In this document: positions 39,653 to 48,448 of the stretch, in pieces
Numbering within the stretch: the stretch's first letter is position 1
How the letters are laid out: the number at the start of each line of letters is the position of its first letter
NCBI GenBank assembly: GCA_039185015.1
Contig: JBCDAU010000003.1
Coordinates: 124,001-188,000 of the forward strand
Direction: 5' to 3'
From: JBCBSZ01 sp039185015
Lineage (GTDB): Bacteria; Actinomycetota; Acidimicrobiia; Acidimicrobiales; Poriferisodalaceae
DNA length: 64,000 nucleotides
Notes under the pieces: generated by a model
Databases searched by the model: none
What the model was told of the DNA's origin: nothing
What the model saw: only the letters and a program-made list of their open reading frames with translations
Program-made: the position numbers and the translations under genes

Positions 39653-41226
39653 CCGGTCGCCCCGTTGCGGGCCTTCGCGATCAGGCCCTGCTTGAGGTCC
39701 CACAGCGCCGGCGACAGCGACACGTGGTACTCGTGCGGGTTCACGAGACGACGCACACCGGGGTCGAGTCGCTCGACGTCGCTGAAGTGCCGCGACCGGA
39801 GCTCCTCGATCGGCACGGGGTCGTGGAGTCGTCGGCCCCGTTCGACGACCGGGTCGACGAGGCGCTCCACCCCGCTCAGCTCGGGCGGACGGAGCTGGCG
39901 GCTGGTCCCCACCAGGATCGGGTGCTGGAGGACGAGCGGATCGACATCGACCACCTGCTCACCGGCGACGGTCAGCAGGTCGGCCGTCGCCCGACCCCGC
40001 TGGTCGTAGAGGCGGTACACGTCCTTGTCCCCGGGATTCTGCGTCTTCGACGGTGACTCGGAGATCTTCATCGCCGGCACCCAGGCATCGCCCTCGCGCA
40101 GCGCCATCAGCTTGTAGACGCCATCGAGGTACGGCTGCCCGTCCGAGGTCGCCATCTTCGAGCCGACGCCGAAGGCGAGCCGGTCGACGAGGTCCTTGGG
40201 GTCGACGCCGTAGCGCGGGGCCTCAGCGTCGATCTGGGCGAGGATCTGCAGCAGCGCGATCTCGTCGAGGCCACTCGACAGCACGATCGCGACGTCGGGG
40301 AAGCCGGCCTCGTCGAGCAGACGGGCGGCCTGGATCGAGAGGTAGGCGAGGTCACCCGAGTCCAGGCGAATGCCGACCGGCTCGTGGCCGGCTCGCTTCA
40401 GCTCGTCGAACACGGTGATGGCGTTCGGGACGCCGCTCTTCAGCGTGTCGATCGTGTCGACGAGGAGGAGGCACTCGTCGGGGTACACGTCGGCGTAGGC
40501 CCGGAACGCGCCGAGCTCGCCCTCGCCGAGCGCCATGAAGGCCTGGACCATGCTGTGCGCGTGCGTGCCCATCGGATCGACGCCGGAGAGGTGCGAGGCG
40601 CCGACGTTCGACGAGCCGACCGCACCGCCGATCAGGGCGGCCCGGGCTGCGGCGTTGGCGCCCCAGCCCGGCGCCCGCCGGAGCCCGAACTCGAGCACCG
40701 GCCGACCGCGTGCCGCATCCACCACCCGACTCGCCTTGGTGGCGACGAGGGTCGCGTAGTTGAGCTGGTTGAGGAGCGCCGTCTCCACGATCTGCGCCAT
40801 GGCCAGCGGTCCGGTGACCACCGTCATCGGGACGTTCGGGTGGACGACTCGCCCTTCGGCCACGGCGTCGATCGAGAGCGATCCGAAGCCGTCCTGCTCG
40901 GCGAGCCAGTCCAGGAACGGGTCGTCGAAGCGGCGGCGGCCGGATCCGTCGACCTGGGCGCGGAGCGCGGCCAGCTCCTCGTCGCCGAGCCGGGTGTCGA
41001 CCAGCCAGTCCAGGAAGGGGTCGAGCCCGGCGCTCACGCAGTAGCCGGCCTGGTGGCTCCCGTAGTGCGGCGTCCGCCTCGTGAAGTGCTCGAAGCGCGC
41101 TTCGCGCTCGTGGAGCCCGAGCCGGTGGTACAGCTGCGCCATCGTCAGCTGGTACTGGTCGGTGAAGAGCAGGCCGCGGGCGACGGCGCGGTGCTGTCGG
41201 CGGAGCTCGGTATCGGCGTGGGTCAC
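39649..41226 (-). CDS. pncB: Nicotinate phosphoribosyltransferase
   Basis: 525 residues from GTG 41226. Opening LLFTDQYQLTMAQLYHRLGL is the NAPRTase signature, with FEHFTRRTPHYG, NVGASHLSGVDPMGTHAHSM (catalytic His region), VGIRLDSGDLAYLS and the phosphate-loop strand VAIVLSSGLDE. Converts nicotinate, PRPP and ATP to nicotinate mononucleotide in the NAD salvage pathway. Longer than many (440-490) owing to a C-terminal extension that includes LQHPILVGTSRQLRPPELSG. Confidence 0.92.
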   Translation of the reverse strand: MTHADTELRRQHRAVARGLLFTDQYQLTMAQLYHRLGLHEREARFEHFTRRTPHYGSHQAGYCVSAGLDPFLDWLVDTRLGDEELAALRAQVDGSGRRRFDDPFLDWLAEQDGFGSLSIDAVAEGRVVHPNVPMTVVTGPLAMAQIVETALLNQLNYATLVATKASRVVDAARGRPVLEFGLRRAPGWGANAAARAALIGGAVGSSNVGASHLSGVDPMGTHAHSMVQAFMALGEGELGAFRAYADVYPDECLLLVDTIDTLKSGVPNAITVFDELKRAGHEPVGIRLDSGDLAYLSIQAARLLDEAGFPDVAIVLSSGLDEIALLQILAQIDAEAPRYGVDPKDLVDRLAFGVGSKMATSDGQPYLDGVYKLMALREGDAWVPAMKISESPSKTQNPGDKDVYRLYDQRGRATADLLTVAGEQVVDVDPLVLQHPILVGTSRQLRPPELSGVERLVDPVVERGRRLHDPVPIEELRSRHFSDVERLDPGVRRLVNPHEYHVSLSPALWDLKQGLIAKARNGATG

Positions 41227-41350
41227 GGCGCAGAGCTTCGCCCATCGCCGCGCCGACGGCGAGTGACCTCGCCCCGTCCACGGGTTCCCCCGTGTCACAC
41301 TTCCCCGGCCCGCTCGCCCACGACCCTGACCGCTCGGAGCAGTCACGTCC

Positions 41351-43150
41351 ATGTCGCCGCTCGCATCCGCCGGACTGATCGTCGCTGCGATCGTCGGCCT
41401 GCTCGTCGTGGCAGCACGCATCGGGCGCCGACACGTCTGCACGAGCGAGACCCGCATCTCCGTCTCCCGATCGCTCTTCCCCTCGAGAGAGGAGCGTCAC
41501 CTCGGCCGGACGATGGCCTTCATGGTGCTCTCGATCACGATCGCCGTGATGGGCATCAGCGCCGACTCGGCGGCGGTCGTGATCGGCGCCATGCTCCTCG
41601 CCCCCTTCGCCCAGCCGCTGATGGGGTTGGCGCTCGCCACCACCATGGGCTGGCTCGAGCGGCTGACCTACGCCTTCGGCGTGACCCTGATGCTCACCGT
41701 GCTCGGTCTCGGCAGCGCGGTGGTGCTCGCGGCGATCATCCCCGACATCGGGCTGACCGACGAGCTGCTCGCCCGCACCTCTCCCGACCTGCGCGACCTC
41801 GCCGTCGCCCTCGCCGCCGGCGGTGCCGGTGCGTACGCGACCATCCGCAACGACGTGTCGGCGACGCTGCCCGGTGTCGCGATCGCCGTGGCCCTCGTGC
41901 CACCGCTGGCCAGCGCCGGCATCGCGCTGCACCTCGGCCGCCAGTCCCTCGCCGCCGGCGCCATGCTCCTCTACGCCGCGAACCTCGTGGCGATCGTGCT
42001 CGCCTCGATCGTCGTGATCCTCGGCATCGGCTTCGTCCCTCAGCGCCGCCTGCGCGACGCCTCGCCACGGGTCGTGCTCGCCTCGGTGTCGTTGATCGTC
42101 GGCTGCGCGCTGATCTCGGTGCCGCTGGTGTCGCGCACCGTCCAGCTGTCGTCCGATGCGGCCATCCGTCGAGACATCAACGCCGAGGTCGAGCGGTGGC
42201 TCGATGCCGGCGAGGGCCTCGATCTCGTCGACCTCACCCTCGACCTGCCGACCGTCGAGCTCGAGCTCGCCGGGGCGACCGAACCACCGCCGCCGTCACT
42301 GCTCGCGAGCAACCTGGCGCCGATCATCGGCGGGGACGCCCGGGTCGACATCATCTTCTCGTCGCGCTCGAGCGGTGCCGCCGCAGACGAGACCGAGGAC
42401 GAAGGCGGCTTCGACGAGGACGACGTCCGATTGGTGATCGAGCAGTGGGCGAACGAGCTCGCGTCCGAAGCCGACCTGCTCAGCCTGGACGTCCTCGGCT
42501 GGACGGTCGCCGTCCAGCTGGCCGGTGTGGGCGATCCGCCATCGGCGATCGCGTTGGCCGACCGGCTCGACACCGAGCTGGGCCACCCGGCCGAGGTCGC
42601 GCTGTCGTGGACCCAACGGCAGGCCCAGCAGGCGGCGACCGGCGACCTCCCACCGGAACCGGAGCCGGGCGAGCTCGCCCGGGTGGCCGCCGACGAGTGG
42701 GCGATGGTCGAGGGCCTGACGATCGTCGAGCTCTCGTACTCGACGATCCAGGCGCCCGACCGCATGACCGTGCTCCTTCGGGGGGCCACGGCACCCGACG
42801 CGGAGCAGCTCGACCGGCTCGAGGCCGCCGTCGAGCGGGCCGTTGGCGCCGACGTCGAGGTGATCGCCCGGTTCAGCAGCGTGCTGGCGCTCCCCGTCCC
42901 TCCACCAGAACCCGACCTCGAAGCCCAGGTCATCGACAGCATGTACGCCACCGTCGAGGCGCTCGGCGTGACGGTCGTGTCGGTGCGGGCCGACGAGGAG
43001 CGACGCACGGTCACCCTCGTCACCACCGACGAGCGACCCGAGATCCTGGTCCGCAACGCTGCCGAGGGCGCCTCCGACGGCTGGTCGGTGACGTTGACCC
43101 TGGTCGCCCGGTCGATCGAGACGACGACCACCACGACGACCGAGCCGTAG
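41351..43150 (+). CDS. DUF389 family multi-helix membrane protein
   Basis: 599 residues. N-terminal membrane domain (about 1-245, eight helices) has the DUF389 core: AVVIGAMLLAPFAQPLMGLA, AAGGAGAYATIRNDVSATLP and GVAIAVALVPPLASAGIALH. The outer/soluble C-terminal 350 residues consist of acidic alpha/beta segments (ADEVIARFSS-like strands) unique to this protein, ending in a Thr-rich tail. Function of DUF389 is unknown. It is divergent from pncB (125-bp gap). The 210 bp after it (43151-43360) show no gene I can support. Confidence 0.75.
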   Translation: MSPLASAGLIVAAIVGLLVVAARIGRRHVCTSETRISVSRSLFPSREERHLGRTMAFMVLSITIAVMGISADSAAVVIGAMLLAPFAQPLMGLALATTMGWLERLTYAFGVTLMLTVLGLGSAVVLAAIIPDIGLTDELLARTSPDLRDLAVALAAGGAGAYATIRNDVSATLPGVAIAVALVPPLASAGIALHLGRQSLAAGAMLLYAANLVAIVLASIVVILGIGFVPQRRLRDASPRVVLASVSLIVGCALISVPLVSRTVQLSSDAAIRRDINAEVERWLDAGEGLDLVDLTLDLPTVELELAGATEPPPPSLLASNLAPIIGGDARVDIIFSSRSSGAAADETEDEGGFDEDDVRLVIEQWANELASEADLLSLDVLGWTVAVQLAGVGDPPSAIALADRLDTELGHPAEVALSWTQRQAQQAATGDLPPEPEPGELARVAADEWAMVEGLTIVELSYSTIQAPDRMTVLLRGATAPDAEQLDRLEAAVERAVGADVEVIARFSSVLALPVPPPEPDLEAQVIDSMYATVEALGVTVVSVRADEERRTVTLVTTDERPEILVRNAAEGASDGWSVTLTLVARSIETTTTTTTEP

Positions 43151-43360
43151 CGCTCGCCGACACCGACGAGGTGGGGCCGAGATCGACCCACCGGGCGGAG
43201 GTTCGGTGTGATCCCGGCCCCACCTCGGTGCTGTGGGGCAGCACGGTCGTGCTTGCCTCGAACCGAGCCGGCGTTTCACGTCGATCGCGGGCTGGGCGCG
43301 TAACGCCGGCGCCTCCTGCGGAAAGCCCCTTCCGACAACGACCCGAAAGGAGACGCAGCG

Positions 43361-43864
43361 GTGGGGCAGTACAGGAGGATCTCGGCGACGCTCGTCATCG
43401 CCGCGCTCGCGGCGATGGCCATGGCCGTCCCGGCGGGCGCGCAGCGGAGCGCGCCGATCGACGCGGCAGAGGAGCATTGCGTGGTGTGGGCGTCGGGGGT
43501 CGACGAGAACGGAGAGCTCGTCCTCGGCGACTGGACGTGCGGCTCCGGACTCTCGGCAGCGATCGCGGGCGGCTCGGGGATCATGGCGTTCTCGACGTCG
43601 TTCACGATCGGACGGCACTTCTCGTCGACCGGGTACAGCGGCTCATCGGTGACCATCCAGGGCAGCTCGGCATGCGGTGGTGGCGTCTGGAAGCCGTCGG
43701 GCTCGTGGAACAACACGATCGAGTCGTCGTACCACTACTGCGGCAGCTCGCCGACGCGGTTCTACGACTCGTCGAGCTGCGGCGGGACCAGCAAGGCCAT
43801 CTACTCGGCGACGTCGAGCCTGACCTGGATGAACAACCGGGCGAGCTGCGTCCGCTACGGCTGA
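43361..43864 (+). CDS. Secreted cysteine-rich protein, unknown function
   Basis: 167 residues. Signal peptide MGQYRRISATLVIAALAAMA with cleavage near AGAQR. Mature part Ser/Gly/Tyr-rich with eight or so cysteines (HCVVWASG, DWTCGSGLS, SSACGGGVW, YHYCGSS, SSCGGTS, ASCVRYG), probably disulfide bonded. No family recognised. Immediately upstream of an ECF sigma gene, so it may belong to its regulon. Confidence 0.65.
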   Translation: MGQYRRISATLVIAALAAMAMAVPAGAQRSAPIDAAEEHCVVWASGVDENGELVLGDWTCGSGLSAAIAGGSGIMAFSTSFTIGRHFSSTGYSGSSVTIQGSSACGGGVWKPSGSWNNTIESSYHYCGSSPTRFYDSSSCGGTSKAIYSATSSLTWMNNRASCVRYG

Positions 43865-43868
43865 GCTC

Positions 43869-44582
43869 GTGTCCGAGGTCCTCCCGCTCCGCGTGGTGGA
43901 ACGGCGCATGCCGTGTAACGCTGTGCGCACCGTGAGCCAAGCGTGGGAGGACCTCGGCGGTGCACCGCGACGCCGGACCGAGGCGACGGGGCGTTCCCGT
44001 CCTCGTCGCAGCGGCGATCCGCGCCCCGACGAGGTCCTGATCGCGAGTGTGGACCACGACCCGGAGGCGTTCGGTGAGCTGTATCGACGACACGTCGCCG
44101 GCGTCGCCGGCTTCATCGCGGCTCGCGTCCGTGAGCCCGAGGCGACCGCCGAGCTCGCCGCCGAGACCTTCGCGATCGCGCTCGAGCAGTCGGATCGGTT
44201 CGACCCCGAGCGTGGGGTCGTCAGGGCCTGGCTCTTCGGGATCGCCGCCAACCTCGTCCGCCGCCACTGGCGGCAGCAGAGGAACGGGCGAGCAGCGAGA
44301 GACCGCCTCGGCGTCATCGCCCGCGCTGACGAGCACGACCTCGACGCGTTGGGTCAGGTCATCGATCGCCTCGACGCCGAGGGACTCCTCGACCTGCTCG
44401 ACGAGCTGCCCGAGCGCCAGCAGCAGGCCGTCCGCCTCCGCATGGTCGACGGCGCCGACCACGACGAGATCGCTGCGGCCATGGACGTCACGCGGGGGAA
44501 CGCCCGCGTGCTCGTCCATCGGGGCATCAGACGCCTCGCCGAGCTCCGCGACGCCGAGGGACCGGGTGACCTGCGCCGATGA
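43869..44582 (+). CDS. ECF-type RNA polymerase sigma factor
   Basis: 237 residues from GTG 43869; GTG 43932 is an equally good start because the sigma fold only begins near residue 55. Region 2 reads DPEAFGELYRRHVAGVAGFI and VVRAWLFGIAANLVRRHWRQ; region 4 reads LPERQQQAVRLRMVDGADHD and EIAAAMDVTRGNARVLVHRG. ECF sigma factors direct transcription in response to envelope or stress signals, usually held by an anti-sigma factor. Overlaps the next gene by 4 bp (ATGA). Confidence 0.88.
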   Translation: MSEVLPLRVVERRMPCNAVRTVSQAWEDLGGAPRRRTEATGRSRPRRSGDPRPDEVLIASVDHDPEAFGELYRRHVAGVAGFIAARVREPEATAELAAETFAIALEQSDRFDPERGVVRAWLFGIAANLVRRHWRQQRNGRAARDRLGVIARADEHDLDALGQVIDRLDAEGLLDLLDELPERQQQAVRLRMVDGADHDEIAAAMDVTRGNARVLVHRGIRRLAELRDAEGPGDLRR

Positions 44583-45442
44583 CTGACGACCCGTATCCCG
44601 ATCCCGACGGCGAGCCCGAGCTCGACCTCGGTGGCATCCAGTTCTTCGACCGACTCGAGGACGATCTCGTCGCGGCCGCACGCCGACGGGCGGAAGGTCG
44701 CGTCGGCGAGGAGGAGCCGCCCGAACCAGCGGCTCCCCGTGAGCTGCGCGGCGAACCGACGGTGGCGCGACCGCGGCGACGCCGTGGGGGGCAGCTCGTC
44801 GTGGGTGCCGCCGCGACGGCGATCGCGGTCGCAGCCGGCGCGTCACTGCTCGTCGGTGGGGGGACCGCCGATGCGGTCTCCGTCCAGCGCACCGACACCG
44901 AGATCCTCATCTCGTTCGACGAGGCCGCCGACGACGCTCGGACCCTCGAGGAGGAGCTCCGCGCCGAGGGCATCGCCGCCAGCGTCGCTGACGGCCTCGC
45001 GCCAGGCGAGCTCGACGGCAGGGTCCTCGTGGTCGCCACCACCGGCGACGAGAGCGACCTCGTCATCGTCGACCGAGACGATGATGGCGTCATCGACGCC
45101 GTCCGTCTGCCGGTGGGTTGGTCGGGCACGATCGAATTGGTCGTCGGGCGAAGCTCCGGGGACGGCGAGGCCACGTTCGCCGCCCGACCAGCCGAGTGCA
45201 GCGCTCTGGTCGACCGACCGCTCGCCGACGTGCTCCCGGATCTCCGAGCGTTGAGCCCGGCGATCGTCTGGGAGCGCGACACGACGCAGAGCGGCGGCAC
45301 GTTCGAGCGGCTCGAGGATGACCGGATCGATCTGGACGACACCGTCGTCGACCTGCTCGTCGAACCGGACGGCACCCTCCGAGTGCTCCTCAGCCCGACG
45401 CCGGACGAGTTCTCGCTCGCCGTCCCGCCCTGCGCCCCCTGA
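44579..45442 (+). CDS. Single-span membrane protein, probable anti-sigma partner
   Basis: 287 residues from ATG 44579, overlapping the sigma stop. Acidic cytoplasmic N-terminus (FFDRLEDDLVAAARRRAEGR), basic patch, one membrane helix LVVGAAATAIAVAAGASLLV (about 77-97), then an extracytoplasmic alpha/beta domain with two cysteines (AECSALVDRP, PPCAP). Position and topology fit an anti-sigma factor, but no ZAS zinc motif is seen, so this is inference. Confidence 0.6.
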   Translation: MTDDPYPDPDGEPELDLGGIQFFDRLEDDLVAAARRRAEGRVGEEEPPEPAAPRELRGEPTVARPRRRRGGQLVVGAAATAIAVAAGASLLVGGGTADAVSVQRTDTEILISFDEAADDARTLEEELRAEGIAASVADGLAPGELDGRVLVVATTGDESDLVIVDRDDDGVIDAVRLPVGWSGTIELVVGRSSGDGEATFAARPAECSALVDRPLADVLPDLRALSPAIVWERDTTQSGGTFERLEDDRIDLDDTVVDLLVEPDGTLRVLLSPTPDEFSLAVPPCAP

Positions 45443-45526
45443 TCTGTCACCCGGAGCGCTCCGCCGGACCCACGGAGCGGCGGATCACCACCGTCTCACC
45501 CGACGCGGGGCGCTAGCTTCGCCCCG

Positions 45527-46210
45527 GTGGCGGCGATCGCGGTCGAGTTCCTCGATGAGTCCTACCCGGTCGACGCCGATGCGGCCTTCACGTTCGGGCG
45601 CCACGGCGACCTGATCATCGACGACGCCAACCCCTACATGCACCGCACCGTCGGAGCGATCGCTCGCAGCGAGGGTCTCTGGACGCTTCGCAACCTGGGC
45701 CGCACGAGCGAGCTGCACCTCCTCGGCTCGTCGGGCAAGCGGAGCCAGATCCCACCCGACGGCGTCGAAGCCCTGCTCGACGACACCATCGACGTCAGGT
45801 TCACGGCCGGCCCGTCGACCTACGAATTCCGCATCCGACTGGTCGAGCCACCCGAGCTCGAGCTCCCCGGACTCCCCGACGCCGGCGCGACGGCGACGAG
45901 CGAGTTCGGTGTCGTCGCGCTCAACGACGAGCAACGCCGGATGCTGGCCGCGTTCGCCGCGCCCCGCCTGCTCGACCCGGCGAGCGAGGAGGTACCGGCC
46001 AACGCTGCCGTCGCCGGGCGCCTGGGTTGGTCGGGCAAGAAGCTCGACCGCAAGCTCGACTACCTGTGCCGTCGCCTCACCGAGCACGGGGTCCGAGGGC
46101 TCCGTGGGCAGATCGGCGAGGAGGCCGTCGATCGGCGGCGCCGCCTCGTCGATCACGCCATCCTCGCCCGGCTCGTGACCACCGACGATCTGGGCGCGCT
46201 CGACCGGTGA
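45527..46210 (+). CDS. FHA-like domain fused to C-terminal winged helix
   Basis: 227 residues from GTG 45527. Residues about 1-105 form an FHA-like beta sandwich: FTFGRHGDLIIDDANPYMHR stands for the GR...D...SxxH core, and LWTLRNLGRTSELHLLG for the NGT region, here degenerate (no NGT). Residues about 130-227 have helices AAFAAPRLLDPASEEVPANA and VAGRLGWSGKKLDRKLDYLC that look like a winged helix. A phosphothreonine-reading transcription regulator is a reasonable inference in this kinase-rich island. Confidence 0.6.
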   Translation: MAAIAVEFLDESYPVDADAAFTFGRHGDLIIDDANPYMHRTVGAIARSEGLWTLRNLGRTSELHLLGSSGKRSQIPPDGVEALLDDTIDVRFTAGPSTYEFRIRLVEPPELELPGLPDAGATATSEFGVVALNDEQRRMLAAFAAPRLLDPASEEVPANAAVAGRLGWSGKKLDRKLDYLCRRLTEHGVRGLRGQIGEEAVDRRRRLVDHAILARLVTTDDLGALDR

Positions 46211-46274
46211 CGGGGCCGCTGTGGGGGGTACCCCCGATGTCGCAGGACGGCCCGACGCGGTATCAAGTCAGGGC

Positions 46275-46469
46275 ATGACGAACGACGAGCTGCGAACACG
46301 GCCCGAGCCGCAGCCCGTCAGGGCGAGGACATCGGGAGGAGGGTGGGGCACCGGGGCCCCGCCCGGGCCAACAACACGGCCCGAGCCGCAGCCCGTCAGG
46401 GCGAGGACATCGGGAGGAGGGTGGGGCACCGGGGCCCCGCCCGGGGAAGAACAGGGACCGGGGAGATGA
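46275..46469 (+). CDS. Possible small repeat-encoded leader peptide gene
   Basis: 64 codons from ATG 46275, built of two copies of a peptide containing RPEPQPVRARTSGGGWGTGA. A TATCAA sequence 8 bp upstream could be a -10 for a leaderless message, and its stop overlaps the kinase start at 46466 (ATGA). The 78-bp repeat period is a multiple of three. The related repeat at 55.5 kb has an 80-bp period and is not frame-preserving, so coding may be incidental. Confidence 0.35.
   Translation: MTNDELRTRPEPQPVRARTSGGGWGTGAPPGPTTRPEPQPVRARTSGGGWGTGAPPGEEQGPGR
46295..46445 (+). repeat. 78-bp tandem direct repeat, two copies, GC-rich hairpin inside
   Basis: Copies start at 46295 and 46373. Each ends GGGTGGGGC-ACCGGG-GCCCCGCCC, a 9-bp GC stem (one G-T pair) with 6-nt loop. 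The same 3' module GGAGGAGGGTGGGGC...GCCCCGCCCGGG occurs in the repeat at 55512-55690. It may be a dispersed element of this genome. Confidence 0.8.
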
Positions 46470-48448
46470 TCTCAGCCGAGGAGTGGAAGGCGATCGGGCT
46501 CGTCGACGTCGAGCAGATCGGCCGCGGCGGGTTCGGGATCGTCTATCGCGCCGTGGAGGACGATCTCGGGCGGACCGTCGCGGTGAAGGTGCTCCCGGGC
46601 GAGCTCGACGACCGGGCCCGGGATCGCTTCGACCGAGAGCGTCGGGCGATGGCGGTCCTCTCGGATCATCCCCACATCGTGCCGATCTTCCGCTCCGGGT
46701 TCCTGGGCGACGGCAGCCCCTTCCTCGTCATGGAGCACGTGTCGGGCGGGTCGATGGCCGAGCGCATCTCGGCGGGACCGCTGCCCTGGCAGCAGGTCGT
46801 GCGCTTGGGCGTGGAGCTGTCGGGAGCGCTCGAGACCGCCCACCGCTCCGGGGTGCTCCACCGCGACGTCAAGCCCGGCAACATCCTGTTGTCCGCGCTC
46901 GGTGCCGCCAAGCTCGCCGACTTCGGCATCGCCCGGCTGCACGGCGCTCCCGAGACCCGCAGCGCCTCGGTCACCGCCTCGGTCGCGCACGCACCGCCCG
47001 AGGTCGTCGCCGGCCGACGCCCCGACCATCGGGCCGACGTGTACTCGCTGGCGTCGACGCTCTTCGAGCTCCTGACCGGTGGCCCACCGTTCGTCCGCCC
47101 GACCGACGAGTCGCTGGTGCCCGTGATCGCCCGCATCGCCCAGGACCCGGTGCCCGACCTCCGCGACCGGGGTGTTCCGTCCGTCGTGTGCGCCGCCCTC
47201 GAACAGGGCATGGCGAAGGACCCCAGCACACGGACCCAGACCGCCGTGGAGCTGGGGCGTTCCCTGCAGATGGCCGAGCGGGATCTCGGCCTCGCGGTGA
47301 GCGACCTGCTGGTCGTGGGCGAGGCCGCGGCGCTGCCGGAGCGACCCGACGCCACGACCGACCTCGGCTCCGTCGCGGCCGTCCCGGACCTCCCGCCCTC
47401 AGAGCCCCTGCCGGTCGTCGACGACCGCCTGCCGACGCCGGGCGACCCGGCCCCGACGGGCAGCACCCCCGTGCTGCCCCCGCCATCGACCTCGACCCCC
47501 GACGCCTCCCCTCCGCCGACGCTCCCACAGGACCCGCCCGCGACCGAGGACGGCGCGACGACGGGCGAACCTCCGCCGTGGAACGCGCTCACCTCACCCG
47601 AGGTCCGAGACGAGGCGACGATCGCCCCGCCCCCCGTGGCGGTGCCGTGGTGGAAGCGGCCCGCCGTGCTCGCCGGCGCAGCAGCGGCCGTCATCGTCGC
47701 CGTCATCGGCGTCGTGGTCCTCGGCGGCGACGATCCCGAGGAGGCCGGGCCGGCGTTGACCACCGCCGTCTCGACCGACACCAGCGCCGCGCCGGCGACC
47801 ACCTCGGCTCCCCCGACCACCACGGCGGCCCCACCCCCGACGACGGCAGCGCCGACCACCGCGGCCCCACCCCCGACGACGGCAGCGCCGACCACCGCGG
47901 CGCCGCCACCGAGCCAGCCGGGCCGGACCCCGCCGGATCTCGGCGGCGTCTTCTCGGGCGACACCTCCCAGACCGTGCCGCCCGCCGCCGGCGACACGAT
48001 CCAGGTGAGCGACGACACCGGAGCGATCTCGATGTCGGTGCCCGCCGAGTGGAACGACCTCAACGGCGTGCCGGCCGAGGGGGCCTCGACTCTGATCGCC
48101 TCGCCCGACATCAGCGGGGCGATCGGCGGCTTCACCACCCCGGGCGTCCTCATCCAGATCGATCAGCTGCTCCCGGGCACCACGGTGAGCGGCCTGCTCG
48201 ACTTCCTCACCGAGACCGAGTGCGTCAGCGGTGGCCGCGCGCCGTTCGCCTTCGAGGACTTCGTCGGCGAGTACGAGGTCTTCGGTGGGTGTGCCGGCAC
48301 GATCACCGCCATCTCGCACACCGTGATGATCAGTGGGGACGGACAGTTCCTCCTCATCATCAGCTCCCAGGCCGTCGCTCCGGAGGACATCGCCGACATC
48401 GGCGTCGTCCTCGGGAGCCTGAACATCGATCGGACCCTCGTCCCGTGA
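46466..48448 (+). CDS. Transmembrane Ser/Thr protein kinase with extracytoplasmic sensor domain
   Basis: 660 residues from ATG 46466. Hanks-type kinase: glycine loop IGRGGFGIVYRAV, Lys41, catalytic loop LHRDVKPGN (Asp135), DFG 153-155, APPEVV. Then a Pro/Ala-rich juxtamembrane stretch, one membrane helix VLAGAAAAVIVAVIGVVVLG (about 397-417), a Thr/Ala/Pro linker of APPPTTAAPTT repeats, and an outer domain (about 515-660) with ISMSVPAEWNDLNGVPAEGA, TECVSGG and VFGGCAG. This outer domain is homologous to the C-terminus of the HtrA-like protein at 53812. Kinase start overlaps a possible leader peptide, and its stop overlaps the next gene. Confidence 0.88.
   Translation: MISAEEWKAIGLVDVEQIGRGGFGIVYRAVEDDLGRTVAVKVLPGELDDRARDRFDRERRAMAVLSDHPHIVPIFRSGFLGDGSPFLVMEHVSGGSMAERISAGPLPWQQVVRLGVELSGALETAHRSGVLHRDVKPGNILLSALGAAKLADFGIARLHGAPETRSASVTASVAHAPPEVVAGRRPDHRADVYSLASTLFELLTGGPPFVRPTDESLVPVIARIAQDPVPDLRDRGVPSVVCAALEQGMAKDPSTRTQTAVELGRSLQMAERDLGLAVSDLLVVGEAAALPERPDATTDLGSVAAVPDLPPSEPLPVVDDRLPTPGDPAPTGSTPVLPPPSTSTPDASPPPTLPQDPPATEDGATTGEPPPWNALTSPEVRDEATIAPPPVAVPWWKRPAVLAGAAAAVIVAVIGVVVLGGDDPEEAGPALTTAVSTDTSAAPATTSAPPTTTAAPPPTTAAPTTAAPPPTTAAPTTAAPPPSQPGRTPPDLGGVFSGDTSQTVPPAAGDTIQVSDDTGAISMSVPAEWNDLNGVPAEGASTLIASPDISGAIGGFTTPGVLIQIDQLLPGTTVSGLLDFLTETECVSGGRAPFAFEDFVGEYEVFGGCAGTITAISHTVMISGDGQFLLIISSQAVAPEDIADIGVVLGSLNIDRTLVP

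Noticed and set aside
43295..43925. GTAACGC sequences before the secreted protein (about 43300) and before the ECF sigma (about 43915) as ECF -35 elements.
   Set aside because: No consistent -10 at 16-17 bp downstream of either; the match is too short to support a promoter call.
46295..46445. Tandem repeats that might be a CRISPR array.
   Set aside because: Only two copies, 78 bp period with near-complete identity and no distinct spacers; no cas genes.
46483..48444. The 5' part of a 1,192-codon frame overlapping the kinase gene.
   Set aside because: It is an out-of-frame shadow of the kinase until 48445, where the real oxidoreductase begins; the first part has no homology.
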